A stretch of 21,810 bases of DNA, taken from contig CAMOMF010000220.1 of NCBI GenBank assembly GCA_946619625.1, positions 1 to 21,810 of the forward strand, in the 5' to 3' direction. The stretch is from an uncultured Bacteroidales bacterium. Its GTDB lineage: Bacteria > Bacteroidota > Bacteroidia > Bacteroidales > Paludibacteraceae. The notes beneath the pieces were generated by a model. The model ran no database searches. It was not told the DNA's origin and saw only the letters and a list, made by a program, of their open reading frames with translations. A program made the position numbers and the translations under genes. Shown here in pieces: positions 1-7,681 of this stretch (position 1 is its first letter; the number at the start of each line of letters is the position of its first letter).

Positions 1-55
1 GTAAGGAGAAAGTAAGGAGAAGGTAAGCACCCCGTAAGCAAAATGTATAACAAAG
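1..55. repeat. 11-bp tandem repeat, cut by left edge
   Basis: Five consecutive 11-bp units start with GTA: GTAAGGAGAAA, GTAAGGAGAAG, GTAAGCACCCC, GTAAGCAAAAT and GTATAACAAAG. The first two are nearly identical and the others decay to the right. The array probably continues beyond base 1. No ORF or promoter is visible across it. Confidence 0.7.
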
Positions 56-114
56 ACCCCCTCTAAATCCCCCTTGATAGGGGGACTTTTATCAATCCGA
101 TGGGGAGGGTCTTT
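52..114. other. Nested inverted repeat (possible terminator or REP-like element)
   Basis: Outer arms AAAGACCC (52-59) and GGGTCTTT (107-114) are exact reverse complements. Inside them is a second stem, TCCCCC (68-73) and GGGGGA (80-85), around loop TTGATA. The right arm runs into TTTT, so it could end transcripts coming from the left. Similar CCCCCTCTAAATCCCCC-type palindromes are, from memory, common intergenic repeats in Bacteroidetes; a genome search would decide. No gene is attached to it in this window. Confidence 0.5.
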
Positions 115-266
115 TCCTAAATTTAGTAGACAGTTTTTTGTTTAGTTTCCTACGCCAGTAGACATTCGTCCTAAAATCCGTAGACACTTTCCTAACTTAG
201 TTGTCATCTTCCTAAATTTATTGACATATTCCTAATAACATAGACAATCGTCCTAAACGGTAGACA
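115..266. repeat. Seven degenerate 17-18 bp repeats phased at 20-21 bp
   Basis: Units begin with TCCTA and end with GACA or GTCA at 115-132, 148-164, 169-186, 190-206, 210-226, 230-246 and 251-266. Consensus is roughly TCCTAAAnnnnGTAGACA. Start-to-start distances are 33, 21, 21, 20, 20 and 21 bp, close to two helical turns. On the minus strand each unit reads TGTCTAC-N-TTAGGA. The units end in ACA, so the group resembles the multiple terminal repeats of some IS21-family element ends (inference). No transposase is in the window. The units are too short and the spacers too small for CRISPR. Confidence 0.65.
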
Positions 267-411
267 CCTGTGGTTGATAGCCCTTCCCCTGCCGCTTTCC
301 TTGTCATTTCCTCAGCCTCTCCTATTTCCATTATCTTTTTCATTGTTACTTCCATTAATACTTTGCGCCTGATTTTCATACAGATATGTACACTCTTCCC
401 TGCTAATAAGC

Positions 412-510
412 GTAGGTGATTCGTAGGTGATTCGTAGGTGATTCGTAGGTGATTCGTAGGTGATTCGTAGGAGATTCATAGGTGATTCGTATGTCATTCA
501 TAGATAATCA
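412..510. repeat. 11-bp tandem repeat GTAGGTGATTC
   Basis: Five perfect copies of GTAGGTGATTC occupy 412-466. Degenerate copies follow at 467-477 (GTAGGAGATTC), 478-488 (ATAGGTGATTC), 489-499 (GTATGTCATTC) and 500-510, with another partial copy near 532-543. The period is one helical turn. A 61-codon minus ORF reads through the array as an 11-residue repeat, but loss or gain of one unit would shift its frame, so I treat the array as non-coding. Confidence 0.85.
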
Positions 511-664
511 ATAGGACCTACATATGTCTTTCATAGGTCATTCAGCCGACACCACCGAGACGACAACCTGTCTCCAAGTGGAGATAACAACCGGATTTTT
601 GCAAAGCAACTAACTGATACACAAGAATAAACACATGGTTCAACAGTCCCACATAGACACAAAA
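511..664. other. Gene-free stretch
   Basis: Apart from a decayed copy of the 11-bp repeat near 532-543 and a weak hairpin around 570-587 (TCTCC and GGAGA), I see no gene, promoter or RNA signature here. The same is true of 267-411, between the two repeat arrays. Confidence 0.5.
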
Positions 665-697
665 TTTTCCCCCGAAAACAACGCCTTCGGGGGAAAA
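665..697. terminator. Strong hairpin terminator downstream of topA
   Basis: TTTTCCCCCGAA (665-676) pairs perfectly with TTCGGGGGAAAA (686-697): 12 bp around a 9-base loop. It lies 30 bp beyond the topA stop. On the minus strand the stem runs into AAAATTTTG, and the symmetric A/T arms mean it may work in both directions. Confidence 0.85.
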
Positions 698-726
698 CTT
701 AAAGGTAACTTTCGTATACAAAACCC

Positions 727-3042
727 TTACTTTCTGCGTCTGAACACCGGTTTCTTCGGCGCATCAGCTGCTTTTTGGATTATCTCTTCGCACTGCTCGC
801 GCGTGAGCGATTCCACTGCCGTTCCGTGGGGGATTTTGTAGTTCACCTCTCCCTGCTTGATATACGCCCCATAACGGCCGTTAAGCACACGTATATCGCC
901 AAACTCGTGGATGGGTTTCATGGAGGTCTCCTTCTCGCTGAGCAGTTTTTCGGCATCAGCCATCGTCACCTTCATGGGGTCAAGATTCTTAGGGATACTG
1001 ACATATTGGTCTCCAAAATGGATGTAGGGACCAAACTTGCCCTTGCCGACCACTACCTCCTTGCCGTCTATTTCACCAAGGGTGAAAGGCATTGTGGACT
1101 CAAACAGCGCCAGCGCCTCTTTTAGTGTGATAGTATAAATAGACTGCCCTTTCTGGAGAGAGGCAAAACGCGGCTTTTCTTCGCTCTCGGTACTGCCAAT
1201 CTGAACGAGGGGACCCGTCTTGCCTATTTTGGCATAAACGGGTTTGCCCGTTGCGGGGTCGGTTCCCAATTCTCGCGCCTGCAGCTTACCGCTCTTGACG
1301 TTTGCCACTGATTCGTGGAACGGATGGTAGAACTTGTCAATCACCTTCACCCAACTCATCTTGCCCTCGGCAATACGGTCAAAATCTTCCTCCGCCTTGG
1401 CGGTGAAATCGTAGTTGAGGATGTCGGGGAACTCCTCCACCAGATAGTCGTTGGTAGCACGTCCAAGGTCGGTTGGCAGCAGTTTGCCCATATCGGCACC
1501 TACTATCTCCGTCTTGACTTTGTCTGTCAGCTTCTCGTTACGGAGAGTGATAACACTTACCTCCTTTTTCTTACCCTGCACGTTGCCACGCTCTACGTAG
1601 TGGCGTTGTTGAATGGTCTCGATAATTGTAGCATAAGTCGAGGGACGCCCTATCCCCAGTTCCTCCATTTTCTTCACCAACGAAGCCTCTGTATAGCGTT
1701 GGGGAGGTTTGGAATAGACCTCCTGCGCCACCACTTCCTTCGCCTTGAGCGCTTCACCCACGTTCAGTTGCGGCAACAAGTTCGCACTCTTCTCACCCTC
1801 ATCGTCCGAGGACTGTACGTACGCCCGCATGAAACCGTCAAACAGAACCGTCTCACCGGAGGCAACAAAGATATAGGGCGAATGGGGCGACGCCACCTCT
1901 ATGCGGGTCGTCTCCACCTTGGCATCAGCCATCTGGGAGGCAATGGCACGCTTCCAAATCAACTCATACAGGTTTTTCTCGTCTGCTGAGCCGTCAATAG
2001 TACGATGACTGAAATATGTAGGACGGATGGCCTCATGCGCCTCCTGTGCCCCCTTGGAGGAGGTACGGAAATTGCGCGACTTATGGTATTTGCTTCCATA
2101 CAAGTCGAGCACCTCGTCCTTGGCTGTGGCGATTGCCAGCGTAGAGAGGTTGACCGAGTCAGTACGCATATAGGTGATCTTACCCGCCTCGTACAACGCC
2201 TGTGCCACGCGCATCGTCTTGGCAACAGGAAAACGCAGTTTGCGAGCCGCCTCCTGTTGCAGCGTTGATGTGGTGAACGGCGGAGCTGGCGACTTGGTGC
2301 CGGGCTTGCGCTGCACATCGCGGACGGAATAGGACGTGAGGTCGAAATGACTTAGAAAACTCCCTGCCTCCATCTTCGTGGCAAAACGATGATTGAGTTC
2401 CGTTTTGAGCACTACCTCCTCACCCTTGGCGTTCTTGCCGAGGAAATCCGCCGTGACGCGGTAAGATGCTGCGGAATTGAAATTCTCTATCTCGCGCTCA
2501 CGCTCAACTATCAGACGAACAGCCACCGACTGCACGCGTCCTGCACTCAGTCCGGTCGCAATCTTACGCCACAACACGGGCGACAACTCGAACCCTACTA
2601 TACGGTCCATCACGCGACGGGCCTGCTGCGCATTGACCAAGTTGTAATCAATGTCGCGCGGGTGTTCTATTGCGTTCAGTATCGCCGATTTGGTTATTTC
2701 GTGGAAAACAATACGCTTGGTTTTTTCCGCAGGAAGGTTCAGCACCTCCTTCAGGTGCCACGCTATCGCCTCTCCCTCGCGGTCCTCATCGGATGCAAGC
2801 CACACCGTGTCTGCCTTCTCCGCTTCGGATTGAAGCGTTTGAACCAGACGCGCCTTGCTCTCTTCCATCACATAATTAGGTGTATAACCGTGCTCCAGAT
2901 CGATGCCCATGCTGTTTTTGCCCATGCCTTCTATGTCGCGAACGTGGCCCTTAGACGGCAGTACATGATAGTTACTGCCAAGGAACCCGCCAATGGTGCG
3001 CGCTTTCTCCGGAGACTCTACTATAACTAAATTTTTGCTCAT
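727..3042 (-). CDS. topA: DNA topoisomerase I (type IA)
   Basis: This enzyme relaxes negatively supercoiled DNA by cutting one strand through a 5'-phosphotyrosine link and passing the other. The 771 residues begin with a TOPRIM domain: E9 in VIVESPEKA and the acidic triad in SDEDREGEA (D85, D87, E89). The SAGRVQSVAVR segment follows near 166, and the catalytic tyrosine is Y291 in KITYMRTDS. The C-terminus has no paired-cysteine zinc ribbons. It carries repeated glycine/aromatic motifs such as GKFGPYIHFGD and GRYGAYIKQGE, as in other zinc-free TopA proteins. The ATG lies about 30 bp downstream of a consensus promoter, and the gene is followed by a strong hairpin. It is divergent from the CPBP protease gene. 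The identification is secure. Confidence 0.97.
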   Translation of the reverse strand: MSKNLVIVESPEKARTIGGFLGSNYHVLPSKGHVRDIEGMGKNSMGIDLEHGYTPNYVMEESKARLVQTLQSEAEKADTVWLASDEDREGEAIAWHLKEVLNLPAEKTKRIVFHEITKSAILNAIEHPRDIDYNLVNAQQARRVMDRIVGFELSPVLWRKIATGLSAGRVQSVAVRLIVEREREIENFNSAASYRVTADFLGKNAKGEEVVLKTELNHRFATKMEAGSFLSHFDLTSYSVRDVQRKPGTKSPAPPFTTSTLQQEAARKLRFPVAKTMRVAQALYEAGKITYMRTDSVNLSTLAIATAKDEVLDLYGSKYHKSRNFRTSSKGAQEAHEAIRPTYFSHRTIDGSADEKNLYELIWKRAIASQMADAKVETTRIEVASPHSPYIFVASGETVLFDGFMRAYVQSSDDEGEKSANLLPQLNVGEALKAKEVVAQEVYSKPPQRYTEASLVKKMEELGIGRPSTYATIIETIQQRHYVERGNVQGKKKEVSVITLRNEKLTDKVKTEIVGADMGKLLPTDLGRATNDYLVEEFPDILNYDFTAKAEEDFDRIAEGKMSWVKVIDKFYHPFHESVANVKSGKLQARELGTDPATGKPVYAKIGKTGPLVQIGSTESEEKPRFASLQKGQSIYTITLKEALALFESTMPFTLGEIDGKEVVVGKGKFGPYIHFGDQYVSIPKNLDPMKVTMADAEKLLSEKETSMKPIHEFGDIRVLNGRYGAYIKQGEVNYKIPHGTAVESLTREQCEEIIQKAADAPKKPVFRRRK

Positions 3043-3071
3043 TCGTACTTCTTATTTCGCGAAAACGGACG

Positions 3072-3103
3072 CAAAGGTAGTAGTTTTTTTTGAATAAACA
3101 AAA
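3072..3103 (-). promoter_or_regulatory. Bacteroidetes-type promoter of topA
   Basis: On the minus strand TTTTG (3103-3099) is followed after 19 bp by TACCTTTG (3079-3072). This matches the Bacteroidetes -33/-7 consensus. Transcription would start about 25-30 bases before the ATG at 3042. Confidence 0.75.
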
Positions 3104-3138
3104 TTTTTTACAAAAAAAAACGTCATATCGACAAAAGT

Positions 3139-3170
3139 TTTGCAAATTTGCCAAAATATTTGTAACTTTG
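3139..3170 (+). promoter_or_regulatory. Bacteroidetes-type promoter of the CPBP gene
   Basis: TTTG (3139-3142), 20 bp, TAACTTTG (3163-3170), then a short leader to the ATG at 3190. A 10-bp perfect palindrome, GCAAATTTGC (3142-3151), sits in the spacer and could be a regulator site. The -33 box is about 36 bp from the divergent topA -33 box. Confidence 0.75.
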
Positions 3171-3189
3171 CAAAAAATTTTTATACAAT

Positions 3190-4095
3190 ATGACTATCCG
3201 AGGATCTCTTTCTGACAAAAATATCTTTGTCCGCTTATTGGTGTGGCTCTGCATGATATTTGTACTGACCTTACCCACACTCGTGATATGGAGACTAATC
3301 GCAGGCGGCAACCCTTCTGTAACGGCACTGAAAGTGCTGCAAACGGTGCAAACATTCGTCGTGTTCATCGTACCCGTATTGGTAGCGGCATGGTTGTGGT
3401 CGGACAGACCTGTCAAATGGCTGCACTTGGACAAAGGAATGAACGTACAGACTGCCCTGTTGGTTCCGCTGATGATGATATTGTTCTCGCCAGGCATCAA
3501 CCTGCTCAGCGTTCTCAACCAACAGGTGGTGCTGCCGTCTTGGTTGGCAGAACTGGAAGTCATGCTGAAAGAGCAGGAAGATGCCGCCTCGGCACTGACT
3601 GAACTGTTTGCCCGGGCGGACACGATTCCGCAACTATGTGTAAACTTGCTGATTATGGCGGTTCTGCCCGCCATCGGGGAAGAGTTGTGTTTCCGCGGCG
3701 GGTTGCAGGGTTTGTTTATGGAAAAGCAAAGACCTACTTATTATATCGGACACATGCGCGCCCGCGTACACACATCAGTCTGGTTAACCGCCATCCTATT
3801 CTCTGCGCTGCATTTCCAGTTCTACGGCTTTGTGCCGCGTATGCTGTTGGGAGCCCTGCTCGGCTACCTGTTGGTGTTCAGCGGGTCATTATACGTACCC
3901 ATGCTGGCACACTTCACCAACAACGCTATTGCCGTCATCAGTTACTATATTGCAGGAAAAGGGTTGGTGAGCGAAGAGTCCATTGATGCCTTCGGTAGTG
4001 GCGACACATGGTGGGTAGGTGTGCTCAGTCTTATTGCGGGGAGTGTGACAATGTGGCTCGTCGTTCAGCAACAATCATCAGAGCAGCGTCCCTAA
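3190..4095 (+). CDS. CPBP family intramembrane metalloprotease
   Basis: This is a polytopic membrane protein of 301 residues with the three CPBP (Abi/Rce1-like) motifs: EELCFR (E164, E165, R169), H208 in LHFQFYG, and HFTNN (H241, N244). These residues form the glutamate/histidine active site of the family. Hydrophobic segments lie near residues 12-36, 48-68, 86-108, 150-163, 195-210, 217-235 and at the C-terminus. The substrate is unknown; family members process prenylated proteins, leader peptides or membrane proteins. The ATG lies close behind a consensus promoter. The last 65 bp overlap, tail to tail, the end of the minus-strand gene at 4031-4471, with no terminator between them. Confidence 0.9.
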   Translation: MTIRGSLSDKNIFVRLLVWLCMIFVLTLPTLVIWRLIAGGNPSVTALKVLQTVQTFVVFIVPVLVAAWLWSDRPVKWLHLDKGMNVQTALLVPLMMILFSPGINLLSVLNQQVVLPSWLAELEVMLKEQEDAASALTELFARADTIPQLCVNLLIMAVLPAIGEELCFRGGLQGLFMEKQRPTYYIGHMRARVHTSVWLTAILFSALHFQFYGFVPRMLLGALLGYLLVFSGSLYVPMLAHFTNNAIAVISYYIAGKGLVSEESIDAFGSGDTWWVGVLSLIAGSVTMWLVVQQQSSEQRP

Positions 4096-4471
4096 GTTCG
4101 TCCGGCAGCGCAATATTTCTCAATTGCAGGCTTCGGAGCCATCCCGCCACGTCCTCTGGCCTGAGTGTGGAGAACACATCATTGAGGTCGCTGAGGTCGG
4201 TCTCACTGTAGTTTTGCGGGTCAATGGACGCCAGACGGTCCAAATCCTCATCATCGTAGTAAACCACCTCGGGGGTGGAAGAAAGCAGGCTCTCACGCTC
4301 GCACACCAAGTGCCTGCCACAACAAGCATCGTCCACGGGCACACGCACCATGTGGTCTGCCTGAGGGTTGGCACTCTCTGTTTTCTTGCGCTTGCGCTCA
4401 CGCCACTCCATCAGGACCAATGTAACCAGCCCCAAGCCCAAAAAAGCCGCCAATATTAATAGATTTTCCAA
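4031..4471 (-). CDS. Conserved single-pass membrane protein, function unknown
   Basis: 146 residues. Residues 1-21 form one membrane segment, followed by a basic stretch (RERKRKK) and a soluble domain. That domain has a cysteine/histidine cluster CCGRHLVC (C50, C51, H54, C57), an acidic patch EVVYYDDEDLDR, and a conserved-looking tail around LRPEDVAGWLRSLQLR. I recall similar short proteins in Bacteroidales, sometimes mislabelled phospholipase, but no activity is supported. The start appears to be TTG; the next in-frame ATG (residue 21) would remove the membrane segment. It lies 90 bp behind parE and is probably the last gene of the tlpA-parE group. Its final 65 bp overlap the CPBP gene. Confidence 0.8.
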   Translation of the reverse strand: MENLLILAAFLGLGLVTLVLMEWRERKRKKTESANPQADHMVRVPVDDACCGRHLVCERESLLSSTPEVVYYDDEDLDRLASIDPQNYSETDLSDLNDVFSTLRPEDVAGWLRSLQLRNIALPDELRDAALMIVAERRATLSHSPQ

Positions 4472-4561
4472 CGCTAATTTACAGATTTACCAATTTACCA
4501 CACGCAGTGTCAGCCCATGGGGCGTTCCCTCTGTCGGGTAAAGAAATACACACATTCTCAA

Positions 4562-6496
4562 TTATTCCCCCACAGCGTCCTCCTCCACCTTCAGGTTGCC
4601 GATAATGAAGTTCTGCCGCTCGGCGGTGTTCTTACCCATGTAGAATCCCATCAGGTCCGCCACCGCGTCCTCTTTGCGCAAGGTCACTTGGTCCAGACGG
4701 ATCTCTTTGCCAATGAAACCCTTGAACTCGTCCGGAGATATTTCCCCCAATCCCTTGAATCGCGTTATCTCGGGCGAGGGTTTCAGTGCATCAATCGCCT
4801 GAATGCGTTCCTCCTCCGAGTAGCAATAACGTGTCTCCTTCTTGTTCTTTACGCGGAAAAGCGGCGTCTGCAAGATATACACGTGCCCTTTCTTGACCAA
4901 GTCGGGGAAAAACTGCAAGAAGAAGGTGAGCATGAGCAGGCGTATGTGCATGCCGTCCACATCGGCATCGGTGGCGATAATCACTTTGTTGTAACGGAGG
5001 TCGTCCAATCCCTCCTCAATGTTGAGAGCGGATTGCAGGCAGTTGAACTCCTCGTTTTCGTACACCACTTTCTTCGTCAGTCCGTAACTGTTCAGCGGTT
5101 TGCCGCGCAGGGAGAACACGGCTTGCGTATTCACATCGCGGCTCTTGGTGATGGAACCCGATGCAGACAGACCCTCGGTGATGAAGATCGAACTCTCCTC
5201 GCGCAAGTCGTCTTTGCTCTCCTTGGAGGCATACTGCGGTTTGGCATCGTTGTAATGAATACGGCAGTCGCGCAGTTTGGGGTTGTTGACCAGGTTCTTC
5301 TTGGCGCGCTCTCTTGCCTGCTTGGTGACACCTGCTATCGCTTTGCGCTCACGCTCGCTCTCCTGGATTTTCTGCAGCATGACTTGCACCACCTCGGGGT
5401 TCTTGTGCAGGTAATTATCCAGTTCACGCTTCACAAAATCGTTGACGAACTTGTTTATGCTGACGCTACCTTCTTCGTTGGACATATCCTTGGAACCCAG
5501 TTTCACCTTGGTCTGACTCTCAAAGACCGGTTCCTGCACATTGATGGCAATCGCTCCCACGACCCCATTGCGGATGTCCGACAGGTCCATGTTCTTACCA
5601 TAAAACTCCTTGATAGTCTTACCTATCGCCTCGCGAAAAGCCGTCTGGTGGGTACCGCCCTGAATAGTGTGCTGACCATTGACGAAAGAGAAATACTGGT
5701 CATTGTTCTGGTCGGTATGAGTGAGTGCTATCTCAATATCTTCGCCGCTGAGGTGAATGATTGGATAGAGCGGCTCTACGTCCATATTCTCCGTGAGGAG
5801 GTCGAACAATCCGTTCTTAGAGTGAAATTTCTTGCCGTTGAAGTTGAGTGTCAAACCGGAATTGAGATAGGCGTAATTGCGCATCATTGTCTCAATCGTG
5901 TCCGCCCTGAAGATATAGTTCTCAAAGAACCCCTTGGTGGCATCGGGTTCGAACTCAATGAGCGTGCCTCTCTGCTCGCCGGTGGTGTTGTCAATGATAC
6001 CTGTGTCACTAACCAGTTTGCCCTGCTCGAACTCGGCACGGCGCGTCTTGCCATCGCGGAACGCCTGCACGACAAAATGTCGGCTGAGCATATTCACCGC
6101 CTTGGTACCCACGCCATTCAGTCCGACACTTTTCTTGAACGCCTTAGTGTCGTACTTGCCGCCGGTGTTCAGCACAGACACCGCCTCCACCATCTTGCCC
6201 AAAGGAATACCTCTGCCGTAGTCTCTGACGCGGACACTACCATGCTCCACTCCCGTCTCGACACTCACTTCCACTATGCGACCCTCGCCCATACGGAACT
6301 CGTCGATAGAGTTGTCAATGGTTTCCTTGATGAGCACATATATGCCATCGTCGGAGTGACTTCCGTCCCCCAATTTGCCAATATACATACCCGGACGGCG
6401 GCGAATATGGTCGCGGTCGTCCAAATGGATAATATTACCCTCGTCGTAATTGACGGGAGTCACTGCGTTTTGTTCTATATCTTGCTCCTGTTCCAC
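4562..6496 (-). CDS. parE: DNA topoisomerase IV subunit B (ParE-type, type IIA)
   Basis: This is the ATPase/TOPRIM subunit that partners ParC to decatenate and relax chromosomes. The GHKL ATPase domain has E58 and N62 in [18 protein letters not shown] near 94-98 and GLNGVGTKA near 125-133. A transducer domain with QTKVKLGS follows. The TOPRIM metal site has E441 (EGLSASGS) and D510/D512/D514 (TDADVDG). The [14 protein letters not shown] form differs from the EGDSAGG of GyrB and fits the Bacteroidetes ParE-type paralogue. The 644-residue length also suits ParE. Translation seems to start at GTG, because the preceding codon is TGA and the next ATG is residue 37, inside the ATP-binding domain. 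No parC is next to it. It lies 18 bp behind the thioredoxin-like gene. Confidence 0.92.
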   Translation of the reverse strand: MEQEQDIEQNAVTPVNYDEGNIIHLDDRDHIRRRPGMYIGKLGDGSHSDDGIYVLIKETIDNSIDEFRMGEGRIVEVSVETGVEHGSVRVRDYGRGIPLGKMVEAVSVLNTGGKYDTKAFKKSVGLNGVGTKAVNMLSRHFVVQAFRDGKTRRAEFEQGKLVSDTGIIDNTTGEQRGTLIEFEPDATKGFFENYIFRADTIETMMRNYAYLNSGLTLNFNGKKFHSKNGLFDLLTENMDVEPLYPIIHLSGEDIEIALTHTDQNNDQYFSFVNGQHTIQGGTHQTAFREAIGKTIKEFYGKNMDLSDIRNGVVGAIAINVQEPVFESQTKVKLGSKDMSNEEGSVSINKFVNDFVKRELDNYLHKNPEVVQVMLQKIQESERERKAIAGVTKQARERAKKNLVNNPKLRDCRIHYNDAKPQYASKESKDDLREESSIFITEGLSASGSITKSRDVNTQAVFSLRGKPLNSYGLTKKVVYENEEFNCLQSALNIEEGLDDLRYNKVIIATDADVDGMHIRLLMLTFFLQFFPDLVKKGHVYILQTPLFRVKNKKETRYCYSEEERIQAIDALKPSPEITRFKGLGEISPDEFKGFIGKEIRLDQVTLRKEDAVADLMGFYMGKNTAERQNFIIGNLKVEEDAVGE

Positions 6497-6514
6497 TCAA
6501 CTAATGATAAAAAG

Positions 6515-7315
6515 TTACTTTTCTCCTGCAATAATGGCGCGCAGCACTGCCTCGTCCTCGCCGCGGGCTACGACGGTTCCTTCGCGGTCAATCAATACAG
6601 TGGTGGGGATAAACTGTACGCCATATGCATCTGCCGGATTGCCGGACTCTTCTTCCTGATTACGAACCTGATGCCAGGGCAGTTGGTCGTCAGCAACGGC
6701 TTTCAGCCACGCCTCTTCGTCTTGGTCCACACTGACGCCGAGGATATCAAGCTTGCCTTGGGGGTGGAACTCTGCGTACAGTTCTTTCAACGATGGCATC
6801 AGACGACGGCAAGGACCGCACCACGATGCCCAGAAATCCACCAACACGTAGTCGGTTTTGCCTACCAGTTCCGACACGCTCAACAGCGAGCCGTCAGCAC
6901 GTGGAGCGGTGATTTCAGTGAAATGTTTGCCCTTGCCGGTGGACTGCTGCTTCTCGTAGATGCCCAGTAGCGATGCGAGGGTCTCGTTCTCCCGCATCTT
7001 GTCCGTCACCTTGGCGACAAGTTGCTCTTTCTGCTCCGGCTCCAACATGGGGAACACATCGCAGAAAAGCGAGTCGGAGTAGTCTGCGCCCATGTGTTCA
7101 TCCAGAAGGTTGTAGATTTCCTGCATGAACGCCTCGTAACGCGGCATAATCAGTTCCATCGCCTCTTCCTGCGTGCAGTTCTGCGACACCGAATCGCAAA
7201 ACGCCTCAAAATCGGCACCTATCACTTCGTATTGTGTCCGCAGAGTCTGTTCGTCTTTCTTCGAGCAGGATACTACCATCAGCACCGCTGCCACCAATAA
7301 TAATGCTTTTTTCAT
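6515..7315 (-). CDS. TlpA-like thioredoxin-fold lipoprotein
   Basis: 266 residues from the ATG at 7315. A TTG three codons upstream is possible but less likely, since GGAGA lies just before this ATG. A lipoprotein signal ends at VVSC (C17), so the protein is anchored on the periplasmic face or outer membrane. An N-terminal helical region (about 25-125) precedes a TlpA/ResA-type thioredoxin domain with WASWCGPC (C166 and C169) and the cis-proline loop FIPTTVLID. Such proteins reduce or exchange disulphides in exported proteins; the partner is unknown. It is the first gene before parE (18-bp gap), behind a consensus promoter with a leader of about 150 bases. Confidence 0.9.
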   Translation of the reverse strand: MKKALLLVAAVLMVVSCSKKDEQTLRTQYEVIGADFEAFCDSVSQNCTQEEAMELIMPRYEAFMQEIYNLLDEHMGADYSDSLFCDVFPMLEPEQKEQLVAKVTDKMRENETLASLLGIYEKQQSTGKGKHFTEITAPRADGSLLSVSELVGKTDYVLVDFWASWCGPCRRLMPSLKELYAEFHPQGKLDILGVSVDQDEEAWLKAVADDQLPWHQVRNQEEESGNPADAYGVQFIPTTVLIDREGTVVARGEDEAVLRAIIAGEK

Positions 7316-7470
7316 ATTCTCCAAAAAAATTGCCTTTTTTATATTCTAACTTTTTAATTGGGTACGCCACTCTCCGTGGTTGCGAAATCATCTTCCAAAT
7401 ACTGCTTGTCAGTACCCGAAAATACGTCAAATCATCAACGCCTGAAAGCGCGCCGAAATCTTTGCGACTG

Positions 7471-7502
7471 CAAAGTTACTGCTTTTTTTTGAATTATGCA
7501 AA
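7471..7502 (-). promoter_or_regulatory. Bacteroidetes-type promoter of the tlpA-parE group
   Basis: On the minus strand TTTG (7502-7499) is followed after 20 bp by TAACTTTG (7478-7471). The start would be near 7465, giving a leader of about 150 bases before the lipoprotein ATG. No riboswitch or long hairpin is obvious in that leader. Confidence 0.75.
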
Positions 7503-7537
7503 TTTAGAGAGGGGGAAAGTTCTATTTATGCAAATTT
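7494..7537. repeat. 12-bp direct repeat TTATGCAAATTT over the tlpA promoter
   Basis: TTATGCAAATTT occurs exactly at 7494-7505 and 7526-7537, 32 bp apart (about three helical turns). The first copy covers the -33 box and the second lies just upstream. It is a candidate operator pair, although AT-rich matches can be chance. Confidence 0.45.
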
Positions 7538-7588
7538 TTCTGCTCCACGGAGTCTAAATATCCCTTTTTTCGCCAAAACCATACACTA

Positions 7589-7620
7589 AGCGCACCCACA
7601 CATTTCTGTGCAGGTGCGCT
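7589..7620. terminator. Long hairpin downstream of the small peptide ORF
   Basis: AGCGCACC (7589-7596) pairs with GGTGCGCT (7613-7620), with an inner CACA/TGTG stem (7597-7600 and 7607-7610). It lies 28 bp beyond the second stop of the peptide frame, where a terminator would be expected. The minus side lacks a long T run, so termination is plausible but not certain. Confidence 0.6.
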
Positions 7621-7681
7621 GAGAATGTAGCCTTTAGGGGAAGGGGAGTTAGTAACCTGCGTCCCAATCGTCCATACTACG

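Noticed and set aside
115..266. Possible CRISPR array
   Set aside because: Repeats are degenerate, 17-18 bp long and separated by only 3-5 bp in most cases; there are no spacers and no cas genes.
218..379. 53-codon minus ORF starting MKIRRKV and running into the 21-bp repeats
   Set aside because: There is no recognisable family and no promoter, and its C-terminal third is encoded by the degenerate repeat array.
312..497. 61-codon minus ORF with an 11-residue repeat (ITYESPTNHLR)
   Set aside because: The repeat comes from the non-coding 11-bp array; any single-unit change would shift the frame, and no promoter precedes it.
4472..4561. Short ATTTACC-type tandem repeat between parE and the small membrane protein gene
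   Set aside because: Only about three imperfect 8-9 bp copies in AT-rich DNA; too short to call.
4517..6970. 817-codon plus-strand ORF opposite parE and the TlpA-like gene
   Set aside because: It mirrors two clearly identified minus-strand genes. Its product is a low-information, histidine/leucine/valine-rich sequence with no recognisable domain, as expected from antisense reading of GC-rich codons.
7234..7557. 107-codon plus ORF upstream of and over the tlpA start
   Set aside because: It is antisense to the promoter, leader and start of the lipoprotein gene and resembles no known protein.
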